DNA of 35,447 nt from Verrucomicrobiota bacterium (GCA_004294095.1 RDZR01000055.1:1-35447); one strand, 5' to 3'; shown: positions 1-9,347, counted from the stretch's first letter. A program made the numbers and translations. Notes: generated by a model from the sequence alone, not told the origin.

Positions 1-647
1 ATCGTCGCATCGCGGAAATCGCGACCGCCGCCTGCTGGTTTCTCATTCACGGCGATGCCGAAAACGGTGTTGATGCCAAGAAAGAACTCGGCCTTTTGGA
101 TGCGCTTGCCTGCTGGCAAAACAAAACTACGCCGGAAATAAATTCTTTTGTTAGATTCGGCAGCAGCATTTTCATGAGAAATCCACGACGCATCTAACAA
201 TGGCTTGGCTTTGACATCGCTCTCCAAACCAATCCATTCGCCTTTCCAATCATCCTTGCCTAGGGCCATGCTCCACACGGCAATTTCGCTCCATGCACTT
301 GGCACAGCTTCTTGATCCCAAATCCGCACCTGCCAATAAACACGCTGCCGCGGTTCTAACTTTTTTCCCGCATAAATGACATGCTGCGATTGATCGGACA
401 TCACCTGCTCAGAATCCCACAGATCCGCTTGATCGGTAGTGAGAAGCTCCTCGGTGCTCGCCGCACGCACTTGCCATGCCGTTTGCTTGGCACCGCGTTG
501 GTCAGAGATTTGCTTCCAACTCAGCCGTGGCTGATAGACATCGATGCCTTCTGGATTTTTTAAATACTCACAACGCAAATCGCTAACTTGGCTGCCTTGG
601 GCAATCATTTGAGCACTCAACATAAGGGTAAGAAGGAAACGGATCAT
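1..647 (-). CDS. GH78 alpha-L-rhamnosidase, secreted (N-terminal 215 codons; 3' end outside window)
   Basis: Probably removes terminal alpha-L-rhamnose from plant or algal glycans outside the cytoplasm. The frame is open from an ATG at 647 to the window edge. The N-terminus is a signal peptide (MIRFLLTLMLSAQMIAQG), followed by the typical opening of GH78 enzymes: a fibronectin-like domain with RCEYLKNPEGIDVYQPRLSW near residues 25-45, the YWQVRIWD strand near 106, then GEWIGLE near 138 and the start of the jelly-roll domain with YFRRSFVLP. The catalytic (alpha/alpha)6 barrel lies beyond position 1. The ATG overlaps the stop of the upstream GH78 gene by 4 bp (ATGA), so the two are probably translationally coupled. 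The family call is confident; the substrate is inferred. This is a partial gene because of the window edge, not because of damage. Confidence 0.85.
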   Translation of the reverse strand, partial: MIRFLLTLMLSAQMIAQGSQVSDLRCEYLKNPEGIDVYQPRLSWKQISDQRGAKQTAWQVRAASTEELLTTDQADLWDSEQVMSDQSQHVIYAGKKLEPRQRVYWQVRIWDQEAVPSAWSEIAVWSMALGKDDWKGEWIGLESDVKAKPLLDASWISHENAAAESNKRIYFRRSFVLPAGKRIQKAEFFLGINTVFGIAVNEKPAGGGRDFRDAT

Positions 648-2974
648 GGGTTAGTCAATTCAATGTTCCACTTTCCGGGTGGAAAGCGATATTCTAAAAA
701 GTTGGAATCGTAGGCGATTTTTTCGACTTCTTGCACCAATTCAGCAGGAAGTTGATAGATCAAGACCTGCGAGTGCGGATTGCCGATCCGCAGATGGGCA
801 TGCGTGCCCTGCGGAGATGTTAGATCGATGCGGGTGTCTTGATCGTTGCGCGAAATGGCCAACTCGATGATGCCAAATCGTGTGGGCACGATGCAATGGA
901 CATTCTTTAAGCGACCCAATTGCGGATCGATCAGATACGTTTCAAATGCCGGCGATGTCGGTGAAATGCCAGCAACGTATTGGCTTAAAATTGTGAGCGG
1001 CCCACCCGACCATGCGTGATTGCAGGTGCCCCGTCCTATGCCCTCATAGCCATCAAGCACGATTGGGTCAAAAAGTTCCCATAGCGTGGTCATGCCATCT
1101 GCGAGCATCGCGGCGTAGCGCGTGAGCATGCGATCCAATGCAATTTCCGGCTTTTGCATGATGAACAACGCCTCTAACACATATTTTTCCATGTATGGGC
1201 TAGCATGTTGCTGAGTGATGAAATGTTGGAGCATCGCCGCATGGTGATCTTGCGGTGCCAAGCCAGCGACCACGGCCATGGCCTGCGCACGATCATCAAT
1301 CGGTCCCTCGTGCCAAGCACTGCGGTAGTGATCACCACGCCAGAAGTTTTGGGCAAATCCGGCTTTAATCGAGCGCATGGAATTCTGATAGAGTGAGGCA
1401 TCATCTGGATACCCCGCGAGATCAGCCATGCGATGTGCGGCGCGCAACGCGAGGTATAACCAACAATGCTCAATGACGATGCCATCCGCATGATTTCCCC
1501 AATCGCTCCAATCCCAATCTCCTGCACGATGGGTAGCTAGCCCGCTGTTAGATAGCTCCCATAGCATAACATATTTTCTAACAGATGGGTAGGCGTCAAT
1601 GAGAACCTGCAAATCTCCCGAATACCAATAATAGGTCCAAAATCCATACCAGCCGACGCTCGCGAGCATTTGCTGCGGGAGTTCTTGATCGCAAATACGC
1701 TCATCGCGAGGCACACGGTTCACATCTTGCACGCCCGTCGGCACCGGAGAAAAAAGCCTGCCGTCTTCGCGCTGCCAGCCGATGAGTTCATCGATCCCAT
1801 TGCGTGCGAGCAGTGGCGCTCGCACTGGATCGAGTGCGTAAAATGCTTCTCCCATTTCGTTGACGACGTCGCCCCACCACTGCCCCCGCTCGCGGTCCGG
1901 GCAATCCATGTAGCTATCCCGCATCGTCACCTGCAACGTCCGCGCGGCTTTTTCCCAAAGAAGATTGAGCTGCGGATCATCGCATGAAAAATGGCCGCAG
2001 ACCTCGGTATCATACGATGTCTCACGGTATTTAAGATCTAACACTTCGATCCCCGCTGGGATGTGGTAATGGATTTCATGGCCATTGATCCATGATGGAA
2101 ATTCAAAATCTTGCTCCCCATCTCGCGTGACATATTCGTGCCGCAAGACTTCCAAGCGCGGCAGCTTGCCGTAGCTCGCATAAATATCACTGTGCACTTG
2201 AATGCACTCTCCAGCCAGAGCACGAACTCTGAACTGTGGCGTCACTTGTGCATTGTATGGCAACTTGCAACGAATCATTTGGCCATCACTCATGAACGGC
2301 ATCGCCGGTGATTGTGCATAATCTAACAAACCGCTGTCTTTCAACTGCGGGATCGGCCGCGGTAAAAGCATGTGCCATGGCTCACAAGGCACTTTGCCAA
2401 AACACTTCGCAAACGGCCAGTGCTCATCATCAAATGAAGGCGCCTGCCAATCGATAAGATCCAGCCTCGCATCGAAGCGGATGTTAGATTCTGATAGACG
2501 AAAATTATCCAACGGTGGATCTGTCGTGCCGAATGCAGGATGAACGATGGCGCGCCACGTTTTATCTGTTTGAATCGTCTGCTTGGCATTTTCCGCCTGG
2601 AGCCAGAGTGCCGCCTTACCTGAATCGTGATGAGAAAATCCACTGCGCCCAAAGTAGCACACTAAAATGGCGAGTGTGTTTTCGCCTTCGTGCAAATGAG
2701 GTGTTAGCTCGATTTGATCGACATACGTATCTTGCGGGGTTGGGCCGCGTTTGAGTTGTCCTTCAAAAACAAGCAGGCGTCCGTTAAGCCAGAGTTGGTA
2801 TTTACTGTCGCAAGCGATGTTTGCAATCAACGGATCATCGAGAGAGTGGATCTTAAATTTTTTCCTAAATGCAATCCACATATTTGCATGTGACTGCATG
2901 GTCACACCTATCCAATCGGCTCGCGATGAAGCAATCCATGCGTGCCGAGTAGGTGTCATCAACTCATCGATCAT
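644..2974 (-). CDS. GH78-type alpha-L-rhamnosidase, 776 aa
   Basis: Glycoside hydrolase predicted to release alpha-L-rhamnose. Residues about 30-130 form a jelly-roll-like carbohydrate domain (YQLWLNGRLL, GENTLAILVCYFG). The catalytic region contains YMDCPDRERGQWWGDV near residues 355-370, which matches the GH78 signature in which spaced Asp and Glu residues act in catalysis. Later comes TTLWELFDP near 630, and CNHAWSGGPLTIL near 660. The C-terminus is a beta-sandwich. Unlike the downstream paralogue, the chosen start gives no signal peptide, so it may be cytoplasmic or periplasmic by another route, or the true start may differ. It lies 27 bp after the beta-helix gene and overlaps the next GH78 gene by 4 bp, consistent with one transcript. 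No clear Shine-Dalgarno is present. Confidence 0.82.
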   Translation of the reverse strand: MIDELMTPTRHAWIASSRADWIGVTMQSHANMWIAFRKKFKIHSLDDPLIANIACDSKYQLWLNGRLLVFEGQLKRGPTPQDTYVDQIELTPHLHEGENTLAILVCYFGRSGFSHHDSGKAALWLQAENAKQTIQTDKTWRAIVHPAFGTTDPPLDNFRLSESNIRFDARLDLIDWQAPSFDDEHWPFAKCFGKVPCEPWHMLLPRPIPQLKDSGLLDYAQSPAMPFMSDGQMIRCKLPYNAQVTPQFRVRALAGECIQVHSDIYASYGKLPRLEVLRHEYVTRDGEQDFEFPSWINGHEIHYHIPAGIEVLDLKYRETSYDTEVCGHFSCDDPQLNLLWEKAARTLQVTMRDSYMDCPDRERGQWWGDVVNEMGEAFYALDPVRAPLLARNGIDELIGWQREDGRLFSPVPTGVQDVNRVPRDERICDQELPQQMLASVGWYGFWTYYWYSGDLQVLIDAYPSVRKYVMLWELSNSGLATHRAGDWDWSDWGNHADGIVIEHCWLYLALRAAHRMADLAGYPDDASLYQNSMRSIKAGFAQNFWRGDHYRSAWHEGPIDDRAQAMAVVAGLAPQDHHAAMLQHFITQQHASPYMEKYVLEALFIMQKPEIALDRMLTRYAAMLADGMTTLWELFDPIVLDGYEGIGRGTCNHAWSGGPLTILSQYVAGISPTSPAFETYLIDPQLGRLKNVHCIVPTRFGIIELAISRNDQDTRIDLTSPQGTHAHLRIGNPHSQVLIYQLPAELVQEVEKIAYDSNFLEYRFPPGKWNIELTNP

Positions 2975-3001
2975 GGTTACAGCACGCCTGATGTCGTATA
3001 A

Positions 3002-6000
3002 TCAAGGCGTGATCAACGGATTCGGCCTGAAGGCGCGGACTCGATAAAACTGGCGATCTTGGGTCGCGGGAGCATCCCACTGCGCGGCTAGAGAGTTCGC
3101 AACGATCGGGGCGCTGGAAATCACCGTCCATGAGCCCCCGATTAACGTCGTCGAGCTCTCGATGTAATACACCATGCCCGGGCGCGAATCCCAAGTAATC
3201 CGTGCAATGTTGCCTAACAATTCCGTCGTGGCCACAGAGAACCGCGAGGTGGGTGCTTTAGGATCCGTATCCGATAGGTATTCTTGGAGATTGGTGAATC
3301 CATCGCCATCTGAATCATCGGCGGCATCAGCAGCCGATATGGGATTGAGCTCGAAGGTCGTTTCCCATGCGTTAGGCATGCCATCGTTATCATCATCAGC
3401 CTCAATTTTGGCAAGCGTGAGGAAAGTGAACGAGCTGGCGCTCCAGAGCGGATTGCCGCGAATATCGAGCGCGTTGGCAAGCGTCAAAGTGGCATCAAGT
3501 CCATTGGTATGACCTGTATTCCAAGTCAGGCGATAGATCGGCTCACCTACTGTGTTGAGGTAGCTAATCGTCGATGGATTCGTCGCCGCCGTGCCTTTGC
3601 CAAGGCCGCTTAGGCTGTAATTTGCAACGTTGAAAACGCCGCCATCCGGACTCATCGCTTGGTTAAACTGAATGTCGATTTGGTTGGATGAAATTTGCGT
3701 CACGCTTCTCACATATGGATTTTTTACCGACTCGAAGCGATCGATCACCATATTGGATCCAGCCCCGTCGGTCGGGTCCAAACGGAATCTTGTGACCACC
3801 CCGCGATAGGTGCTCGCAGTGCCCATCGGCACGATGTAGTCACGCATCACGCCATCGGCAATGATCGGGAAAGTGACGGCTTTATCGCCGGTGTAGGTGG
3901 GAAATGTTTCTGTTTGGAAAAAGATTTGCGCATTATTTCCGGCCGTCTGGCTCATTCGCACATGCACCCAGCGGCGCTCGCGCGTGTTGACCCATGTCGG
4001 CGAACTTTCCGCAAATGGATCGGCCCCAGAAGAAGTGCCGATGATTGCGCCATTGAGAAAACCAAATCCAGCCCATTGATTCAGAGCGGCCCAGCCCTCG
4101 ACTGAGGCAGCAAAGTCCCAACTCGTCGGCCGTGAAGAAACGGCGGAAAATGGGGTTGAAGCGCGGTTATTTCCTCCACCCGAATAGTTCGTCCAGCGGG
4201 TCGGGTTATTGTAAACGGCGAGTGAAGGTGGGGCGAGAGTGTCCGCACCAAGGTAAATTCCATTGTTGGTGAAGGTTCCGGAATTTCCAGAATTTGCCAT
4301 CATTTCCCTATTTTGATCTGCGTTCTTCGGATTTCGCGCGTTATTCCAAAACGTATTATCGCGAATCACAAATCCTTGATTGCTGCGGTTGGTATTAATC
4401 ATCAACATGCCCCCGCCGTCGTTGTTGTGGATGACATTGTGTTGGAATACGACGTTATCGGTATTTCCTTCATAATCAAAGCCTACGCCATCATTGGCTG
4501 TTCCATTGCGCTTGTTGAAGCCAAATTCGCAATCCTCGATTGTGTAGCTTTTCATGTCTTGGATGAAGCCACCGGTGGTGCCGCTGCCATAAAATCCATT
4601 GCCGCCCATGAACGTATCGACGCGTCTGGTATGGCCGCCATTGATGTAGAAATATGCCATGGAGCCATTTTCACAGCCAGTCACCCAAGAATCCTCAAAA
4701 ATGACATTATTGAAACGCTCTTTAAACCACGGCGGATAGTAGAAATTCATCCCAAAGCCAGTGCTGACTTGATCGAATCCACAGAATTTAACCGATATAT
4801 TATTCAAAATTGCCGTGCTGGTCGATGCCCATGGGCCGCCTGATGGCGATGGGATATTTCCGCCAATCCAAATGCCAGCACCCCATGATAATTCAAACGG
4901 CGGGCCCAAGACGATGTTGCCGTTGATGTCGGCAAATGGCTCATCCATATTTTTGAAATAACAATGCGAGATGTGCACATCCGTATTGTTGAACATTTCC
5001 CCCGTGCCATTCAAATTTCCCCCAGTGTATCTCAGATAGATGCCCACCTTCGCATCGCGGCAATCCATCGAATTGATGTTCACGAACGATGGATTATTCC
5101 AAACAATCGTCGGCTCGGAAGTCACATTGATGCCGGTGATGCGCGGGCGATTTCCTTCCCCGTAGGCGGTCAGCGTGATTGGATTTCCACTCACTCCTTT
5201 GCCGATCAATTCCAATTTGCTATTCGCCCACAAGTCGCCACGCTTCAGATGGATCGTGGTCCCCGGGCTCAGCGGGTAATTTTTTAAATTAGCAAACGTC
5301 TGCCACGCCGTCGCTGGGGTGCGACCGTTGGCTGCATCATTTCCACCACTCGAGCTGATGAAAAAGGAAACATTGGCAGGCGGTCCCGCGGCATTAACCA
5401 CTGGGCTTGGGCCAAAACGCGAAGCAGGGTGCAAGCGAATGAAATCCACCTCCGTCAAATTTCCAGCCGCATTGGCAAACATCCCTTGGAACGCATCACC
5501 CGGGATGTTCATCGTCGCGCCGCCGCCTGCCGTCCATGCGTTGCCGAAGCTTTGGGTGCCGGTGAGATCGATGGAGATCGTCTGGAAATTTCCGTCAGCC
5601 ACCGTGTTGTTAAGCTGGAATCCACCCGTCGCGTATCCTGCCGGATTACTGCCATAGGCCCACTTGAAAATGTTAGGATTGGCTGTCGTCACTTGGCGCA
5701 AGCGCGTTTCGAGCCGATTGAAATGGTTAGAGCCTATCACGCGAAATGGGCGCGTCATTGCAACCGCGACGGAAGCACTCGTGGCCGCCATTCGTAACAC
5801 GCCGGTGCCAGTATTCGTCAGCGTGGTATTGGCGGCTTGGTTCCACTCGCCCAAATCGCTTGCTTCATCGAAATTCCATTTCATCGATTCTGTCACTCGG
5901 ATGTAGTCGATCTCGATGCTGTCGCCGATGTTCGTGCTGGGAATAAACAACGAAATGGAAATCGGCGCGGTGCCATCCACCCAGCACGTTGCCGCGCCCG

Positions 6001-6610
6001 CGTGATTGATTCCCAAATCAAAAACATATGTCTGGAAATTTGGCGTATTGCTCAGCGTGACCGTGCTTAAAATCGCAGAATTTCCATCATCGCCTCCGCC
6101 CGCAACACCATTGGGCCCAGCACTTTGTAAAATAAGACTCGCCGCCCGGCTTCCTGTCCCTTGAAAGCGCATGCGGACTTCCAGCGCGCGGCCGCGGCTG
6201 CGAATCAGATTATCCCCATAAATATTCACGCTCATATCGCTGCCATTCGCGACTTCCGTCTGCTTCCATGTGCCGCCCGCGACCACCGAAGTATCAGCAC
6301 CTACCGACCATCCCTGGGTATTTCCTGGAGCATTGAAATTCCAAACTTGCCCGTTCTCGACATAAAATTGATCCCCCGCAGTGGTTGAAATGTTAGGGAA
6401 ATTGAAAAGCCCCGTCGGCGTCGTCGTGCCGCTCGCCACCGAAACCCCATTTTTAAACAACTCGACCGATGCTGAAAGCGGCCCGCCCGAGCCATTCACG
6501 GACACACTCGGCCCTTCCGCAATAGGATTGAGCACCAATGTTTGTGCGCTCAAAGTCGCAGAGCACAAAACAGTAAGTGAAAAAATGAGGTGAATAAAAG
6601 GTTTTTTCAT
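3002..6610 (-). CDS. Secreted modular right-handed beta-helix protein (probable polysaccharide-active), 1202 aa
   Basis: Large secreted multidomain protein, probably binding or cleaving a polysaccharide. The ATG at 6610 starts a clean signal peptide (MKKPFIHLIFSLTVLCSATLSA); an upstream in-frame start at 6697 would place 29 residues before it and is less likely. Order of parts: a beta-sandwich near 25-85; two related jelly-roll modules opening with WNFNAPGNTQGW (90) and WNFDEASDLGEW (245); a parallel beta-helix region near 415-810 opening with FFISSSGGNDAANGRTPAT, a common start for pectate-lyase-like helices; a third copy of the jelly-roll module (WDFAASVEGW, 831); an SbsA/Ig-like domain (about 965-1068); an Asp-rich TSP3-like calcium repeat (DDDNDGMPNAWE and DDSDGDGFTNLQEY, 1072-1112); and a C-terminal beta domain common in Verrucomicrobiota. 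It leads the rhamnosidase operon. Catalytic residues could not be assigned. Confidence 0.75.
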   Translation of the reverse strand: MKKPFIHLIFSLTVLCSATLSAQTLVLNPIAEGPSVSVNGSGGPLSASVELFKNGVSVASGTTTPTGLFNFPNISTTAGDQFYVENGQVWNFNAPGNTQGWSVGADTSVVAGGTWKQTEVANGSDMSVNIYGDNLIRSRGRALEVRMRFQGTGSRAASLILQSAGPNGVAGGGDDGNSAILSTVTLSNTPNFQTYVFDLGINHAGAATCWVDGTAPISISLFIPSTNIGDSIEIDYIRVTESMKWNFDEASDLGEWNQAANTTLTNTGTGVLRMAATSASVAVAMTRPFRVIGSNHFNRLETRLRQVTTANPNIFKWAYGSNPAGYATGGFQLNNTVADGNFQTISIDLTGTQSFGNAWTAGGGATMNIPGDAFQGMFANAAGNLTEVDFIRLHPASRFGPSPVVNAAGPPANVSFFISSSGGNDAANGRTPATAWQTFANLKNYPLSPGTTIHLKRGDLWANSKLELIGKGVSGNPITLTAYGEGNRPRITGINVTSEPTIVWNNPSFVNINSMDCRDAKVGIYLRYTGGNLNGTGEMFNNTDVHISHCYFKNMDEPFADINGNIVLGPPFELSWGAGIWIGGNIPSPSGGPWASTSTAILNNISVKFCGFDQVSTGFGMNFYYPPWFKERFNNVIFEDSWVTGCENGSMAYFYINGGHTRRVDTFMGGNGFYGSGTTGGFIQDMKSYTIEDCEFGFNKRNGTANDGVGFDYEGNTDNVVFQHNVIHNNDGGGMLMINTNRSNQGFVIRDNTFWNNARNPKNADQNREMMANSGNSGTFTNNGIYLGADTLAPPSLAVYNNPTRWTNYSGGGNNRASTPFSAVSSRPTSWDFAASVEGWAALNQWAGFGFLNGAIIGTSSGADPFAESSPTWVNTRERRWVHVRMSQTAGNNAQIFFQTETFPTYTGDKAVTFPIIADGVMRDYIVPMGTASTYRGVVTRFRLDPTDGAGSNMVIDRFESVKNPYVRSVTQISSNQIDIQFNQAMSPDGGVFNVANYSLSGLGKGTAATNPSTISYLNTVGEPIYRLTWNTGHTNGLDATLTLANALDIRGNPLWSASSFTFLTLAKIEADDDNDGMPNAWETTFELNPISAADAADDSDGDGFTNLQEYLSDTDPKAPTSRFSVATTELLGNIARITWDSRPGMVYYIESSTTLIGGSWTVISSAPIVANSLAAQWDAPATQDRQFYRVRAFRPNPLITP

Positions 6611-6705
6611 GATCTGAACTTGATAGGAAAAATGATGATTCAGGTTCAAAAAATTCGGCTGGGGCACGACTTTTCTGACAAACCTCGAAATATCCACATT
6701 TTTAG

Positions 6706-6730
6706 AATACCTTCAATACCTCCAATAGGA
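6706..6730. repeat. Short tandem repeat, possible regulator-binding direct repeats
   Basis: On the plus strand the units AATACCTTC, AATACCTCC and AATAGG follow each other without gaps about 100 bp upstream of the beta-helix gene start. On the coding strand this reads as repeated TATTGRAGG. Tandem direct repeats in a promoter can be binding sites of AraC-type activators, but no such regulator is in the window, so the role is speculative. Confidence 0.35.
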
Positions 6731-7023
6731 TGCAGCCAGCTTCTTTTGCTTTCCAATACCGCATCCACGCGGAAGACCGTCCATGCTTCACAATATGAGA
6801 AAAGCGTGGTGCTCAGATGCTTTCAGGACACGCTGTGACCCAAAAAACTCTCGTGCGATGAGATTGACTTCCGCATGACCACGAGTGAGCTACACGGAAG
6901 ATAGTGACAATCCTTATGGAAAAATGGCCGTGGTTGCCTCGCGCGACTCTGCTAATGAGTCTTGTTACGCTTCGTCCGTGTGGCTGCGAACCTCACTAAA
7001 AACATTATCAAGCAACTGAGTTA

Positions 7024-7039
7024 GAGGTAAATGAACCTC
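7024..7039. repeat. GAGGTAAATGAACCTC inverted repeat, copy 1
   Basis: A 5-bp arm inverted repeat with a 6-nt centre. It is nearly identical (15 of 16 positions) to the element at 16770-16785. It lies in non-coding DNA, as does the second copy. Function unknown; it could be a protein-binding site or a small hairpin. Confidence 0.4.
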
Positions 7040-7113
7040 GGCACCGCAACACGTCAGTTGATGACGTTCGCCGCTCATTAAATTGGCAAGCTGTCAAGAT
7101 CTATTCAATAGAA

Positions 7114-7166
7114 AACCCAGAACGAAATGATGTCAGATATATCTGCCATCAATACACGTCTGGGTT
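7114..7166. repeat. Nested inverted repeat / palindrome, possible terminator or operator
   Basis: Outer arms AACCCAGA (7114-7121) and TCTGGGTT (7159-7166) enclose a perfect 12-bp palindrome CAGATATATCTG (7134-7145), itself flanked by GATG and CATC. On the minus strand the outer hairpin ends in TCTGGGTTTTC just downstream of the PEP-CTERM gene, so it may be a weak terminator of that gene. The inner palindrome looks more like a dimeric regulator site serving the downstream glycan operon. Confidence 0.4.
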
Positions 7167-7201
7167 GACTCCGCTTTTTTTAGACGCTCGCGCATCAACA
7201 A

Positions 7202-7918
7202 TCAACCATTACGGCGGCGTGATCTTTTGAACGCCGAGAGCACTGCAAATGCTGCTATCAAGCTCGCAGAGCTCGGCTCAGGGATGACAGGCAGCTCAAA
7301 TACTAATACATCATCCAAAGCAAGATCGGTAAGCGGCTCTGCGGTTGGGGTGGTGTTGGTGAACCTAAGAGTGCTGGAGCTGGAAGTAGCCGTAAAGGTA
7401 TAAAAATTACGGATCACCGAAGCACCTGTGAAAAAGCCATCACCCGTGACGGAAAAAGTGCCGGAGCTTCCTAACGTCAACAAGGAAGTCGTATCGAATA
7501 CAAGACTTGTGCCGCTGGCCGTTCCTGGAGGAACAACCGACAAAGGCCGAGGTTGATTGTTCCCGATTGCTCTGCCATTTGTAAAGTTAACGATGTATTC
7601 GCGGCCGGGGATCGTCGAGAAAGCTTGTTGGATAGTTCCACCAGTGGCAGAGCCGTTGATGCCCATGGCATAATAATTACTGTCGTAAGGGGCTGTTAGG
7701 CGCCATGGGTTAGCACCGGAGGAAATGACGGCACTTTGTGAAGTTGGGCCACCAATCGTCCAGAATGCTGGACCCGCGCCGGGTGCTGAGTATACCTGAC
7801 TGCTGGCCGGCAGAACTGCGGGATTCTCAAAACCTCCATTAGTAATAAGGTTTACTTGAGCATTCGATGCCGAACTTGCAGCGAGGGTAAAAAATAATAT
7901 GCGTAAGGTGTGTTTCAT
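7202..7918 (-). CDS. PEP-CTERM sorting domain protein, 238 aa
   Basis: Exported surface protein of unknown role. It has a signal peptide (MKHTLRILFFTLAASSASNA, 1-20), a beta-rich body beginning NLITNGGFENP (a common opening of DUF642-like or choice-of-anchor domains) and ending TDLALDDVLVFELP, and a textbook C-terminal PEP-CTERM signal: VIPEPSSASL near 212, a hydrophobic stretch, and the basic tail KRSRRR. Such signals are processed by an exosortase, which is not in this window, and in the family are linked with exopolysaccharide-producing bacteria. It stands alone, about 590 bp from the glycan operon, and any link with that operon is only positional. Confidence 0.85.
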   Translation of the reverse strand: MKHTLRILFFTLAASSASNAQVNLITNGGFENPAVLPASSQVYSAPGAGPAFWTIGGPTSQSAVISSGANPWRLTAPYDSNYYAMGINGSATGGTIQQAFSTIPGREYIVNFTNGRAIGNNQPRPLSVVPPGTASGTSLVFDTTSLLTLGSSGTFSVTGDGFFTGASVIRNFYTFTATSSSSTLRFTNTTPTAEPLTDLALDDVLVFELPVIPEPSSASLIAAFAVLSAFKRSRRRNG

Positions 7919-7921
7919 AAG

Positions 7922-7933
7922 AACAGGCCTGTT
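7922..7933. promoter_or_regulatory. Perfect 12-bp palindrome in the leader of the PEP-CTERM gene
   Basis: AACAGGCCTGTT lies 3 bp upstream of the start codon, where a ribosome-binding site would be. A bound protein or an RNA hairpin here could block translation, but the length is short enough that chance cannot be ruled out. Confidence 0.3.
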
Positions 7934-7966
7934 ATCGTCACCTCAAGCTGGATTGGCAAGATAAAT

Positions 7967-7992
7967 ATTAAAAAATTTATATAATTTTTAAT
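7967..7992. repeat. AT-rich inverted repeat upstream of the PEP-CTERM gene
   Basis: Arms ATTAAAAA and TTTTTAAT with an AT-only centre. On the minus strand a possible promoter overlaps it: TTGGAT, a 16-nt spacer and TATATA, about 50-75 bp upstream of the start codon. This is the most AT-rich stretch in the neighbourhood. Confidence 0.35.
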
Positions 7993-8108
7993 AAGGCGAA
8001 TCCAAAGAACACAAAACTTCTACATAACTCGTTTATCAGAAATAATATAGCAAAAATCAATGGACAGAACACCGCCTCAAAGCCTCGCCAAATAGTATGA
8101 CAATCATC

Positions 8109-9332
8109 TCAGAAATACGTCCGGAATGCGATGCTGTAGGTGAGCGCGTCTGCTTCGCCGGCGGGTGTTTCGAGAGAAGTGTATTCGATGCCGCCCATGA
8201 TTTTTGCTTGGTGGCCGCAGAGGTGGTAATTGAGGCCGAGGTAAAGTGTGTGGAGTTCATCACCGCGTCCGCCATTGACATTTACTCCCGGTGAGTGGGC
8301 GGAGCGGAAGTAGCGGCTGTTGGTGCGCATGCCTTCGCTTTGGGAGGCTCCTGCGTAGTGATATTGACAAACTGCTTGCAAGCGCTTTTCCACCACCCAA
8401 TACCACGGCATCAGTGTGAGACTGTGGAACGATCCACCGCGATTTGCGGCAGAGCTGTTATTTTCCCCAACGACGAGGGTGGAAAGCAGCCCAAACTGGT
8501 CTTTTTCATAAACGGCGCTCAACGCTGTGGCCCAATCGTAGGCGAGAAAGTCATCTTCCCCGGACGGATCATTCATAACGCCATCAAAAATCAAGCGCCA
8601 ATCATCATTCAACGTGTGGCTCACCGAAAGATAATAGGCAAGACCGTCATTCCAACCGCCGATGAATTCCGAGTCATCCTCTCCGCTGAAAATCCCGAGC
8701 GTCATCGACGTGTCGCCGATTTGCGCGTCAAGCGTCATACCCGTTGGACGGTTTTGTGCGCCTGCGAGTTTATTGGTCATGGCAGAGCGCTCGAGCGTGT
8801 AAATTTCCTTGGATGACATGTGCATTTCCTCGGTCATGTTAAATTTGAAGCGCCCGTAATTGAGCGATAACTTCTCGAATGGCTCGGCTGCGAAGAGTTT
8901 TTTCAAATCCAAAGAAATGATCGCCTCATCAAAGGTATCGTAGCCCCAGTCCAAATCGCCTTCATTGCGGCGCTCGTCATTGACTAGGTTTACCGACGAT
9001 TTGATGCTGAAATAGGTGAGGAATTTGGACTTAAGCTCCAAGCGCGCGCGCCGGTATTCATCGTAAGAATCATTAAAATCACGGCCATTGACATCGGTGC
9101 CATCGATGTATGCAGCTTGATAATGGAAACGCCCGCCGATGGTCAGCGACTCCAGCCAATGATTACCTTTATCTTTGTAAAGCTCGCCCGGATCATTCTG
9201 CAACCACTCGCACCACGTTGCAGTGGCGGGCGGCTCGTCGGCGGCGGGAGCCATAGGAGTGCCAGCGCCCGCTATCGTCAAAGAAGCGAACCAGAGAAGC
9301 ATGACACGACGAAGGGATAAAATAGATTGCAT
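8109..9332 (-). CDS. Phosphate-selective-type outer-membrane porin (OprO/OprP family), 407 aa
   Basis: Outer-membrane beta-barrel likely admitting phosphate or polyphosphate. The ATG at 9332 begins a signal peptide (MQSILSLRRVMLLWFASLTIAGAG); a TTG eight codons upstream (9356) is a less likely start. The mature protein shows the family's pattern: LTIGGRFHYQAAYIDG, then YRRARLELKSKFLTYFSIKSSVNLV, LSLNYGRFKFNMTEE, and a series of alternating strands with acidic turns, ending in a terminal Phe (AFRTYF), as expected for BAM-dependent insertion. It is divergent from pstS, with PHO-box-like repeats between them, which supports a role in phosphate uptake rather than general permeation. Substrate specificity is inferred from family and context. 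Confidence 0.82.
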   Translation of the reverse strand: MQSILSLRRVMLLWFASLTIAGAGTPMAPAADEPPATATWCEWLQNDPGELYKDKGNHWLESLTIGGRFHYQAAYIDGTDVNGRDFNDSYDEYRRARLELKSKFLTYFSIKSSVNLVNDERRNEGDLDWGYDTFDEAIISLDLKKLFAAEPFEKLSLNYGRFKFNMTEEMHMSSKEIYTLERSAMTNKLAGAQNRPTGMTLDAQIGDTSMTLGIFSGEDDSEFIGGWNDGLAYYLSVSHTLNDDWRLIFDGVMNDPSGEDDFLAYDWATALSAVYEKDQFGLLSTLVVGENNSSAANRGGSFHSLTLMPWYWVVEKRLQAVCQYHYAGASQSEGMRTNSRYFRSAHSPGVNVNGGRGDELHTLYLGLNYHLCGHQAKIMGGIEYTSLETPAGEADALTYSIAFRTYF

Positions 9333-9347
9333 GGGCGAAAAGATGTA

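Larger units (their letters stand above)
6611..7200. other. 590-bp intergenic region upstream of the glycan operon
   Basis: No convincing gene on either strand. It holds short tandem AATACCTYC-like repeats (6706-6730), a GAGGTAAATGAACCTC element (7024-7039) that recurs downstream of phoU, and a nested palindrome (7114-7166). It must contain the promoter of the minus-strand beta-helix/GH78 operon, but no strong -35/-10 pair stands out. Confidence 0.6.

Noticed and set aside
7941-8108. Possible short gene between the PEP-CTERM and porin genes
   Set aside because: Strongly AT-rich with stops in all frames; it looks like promoter and terminator sequence only.
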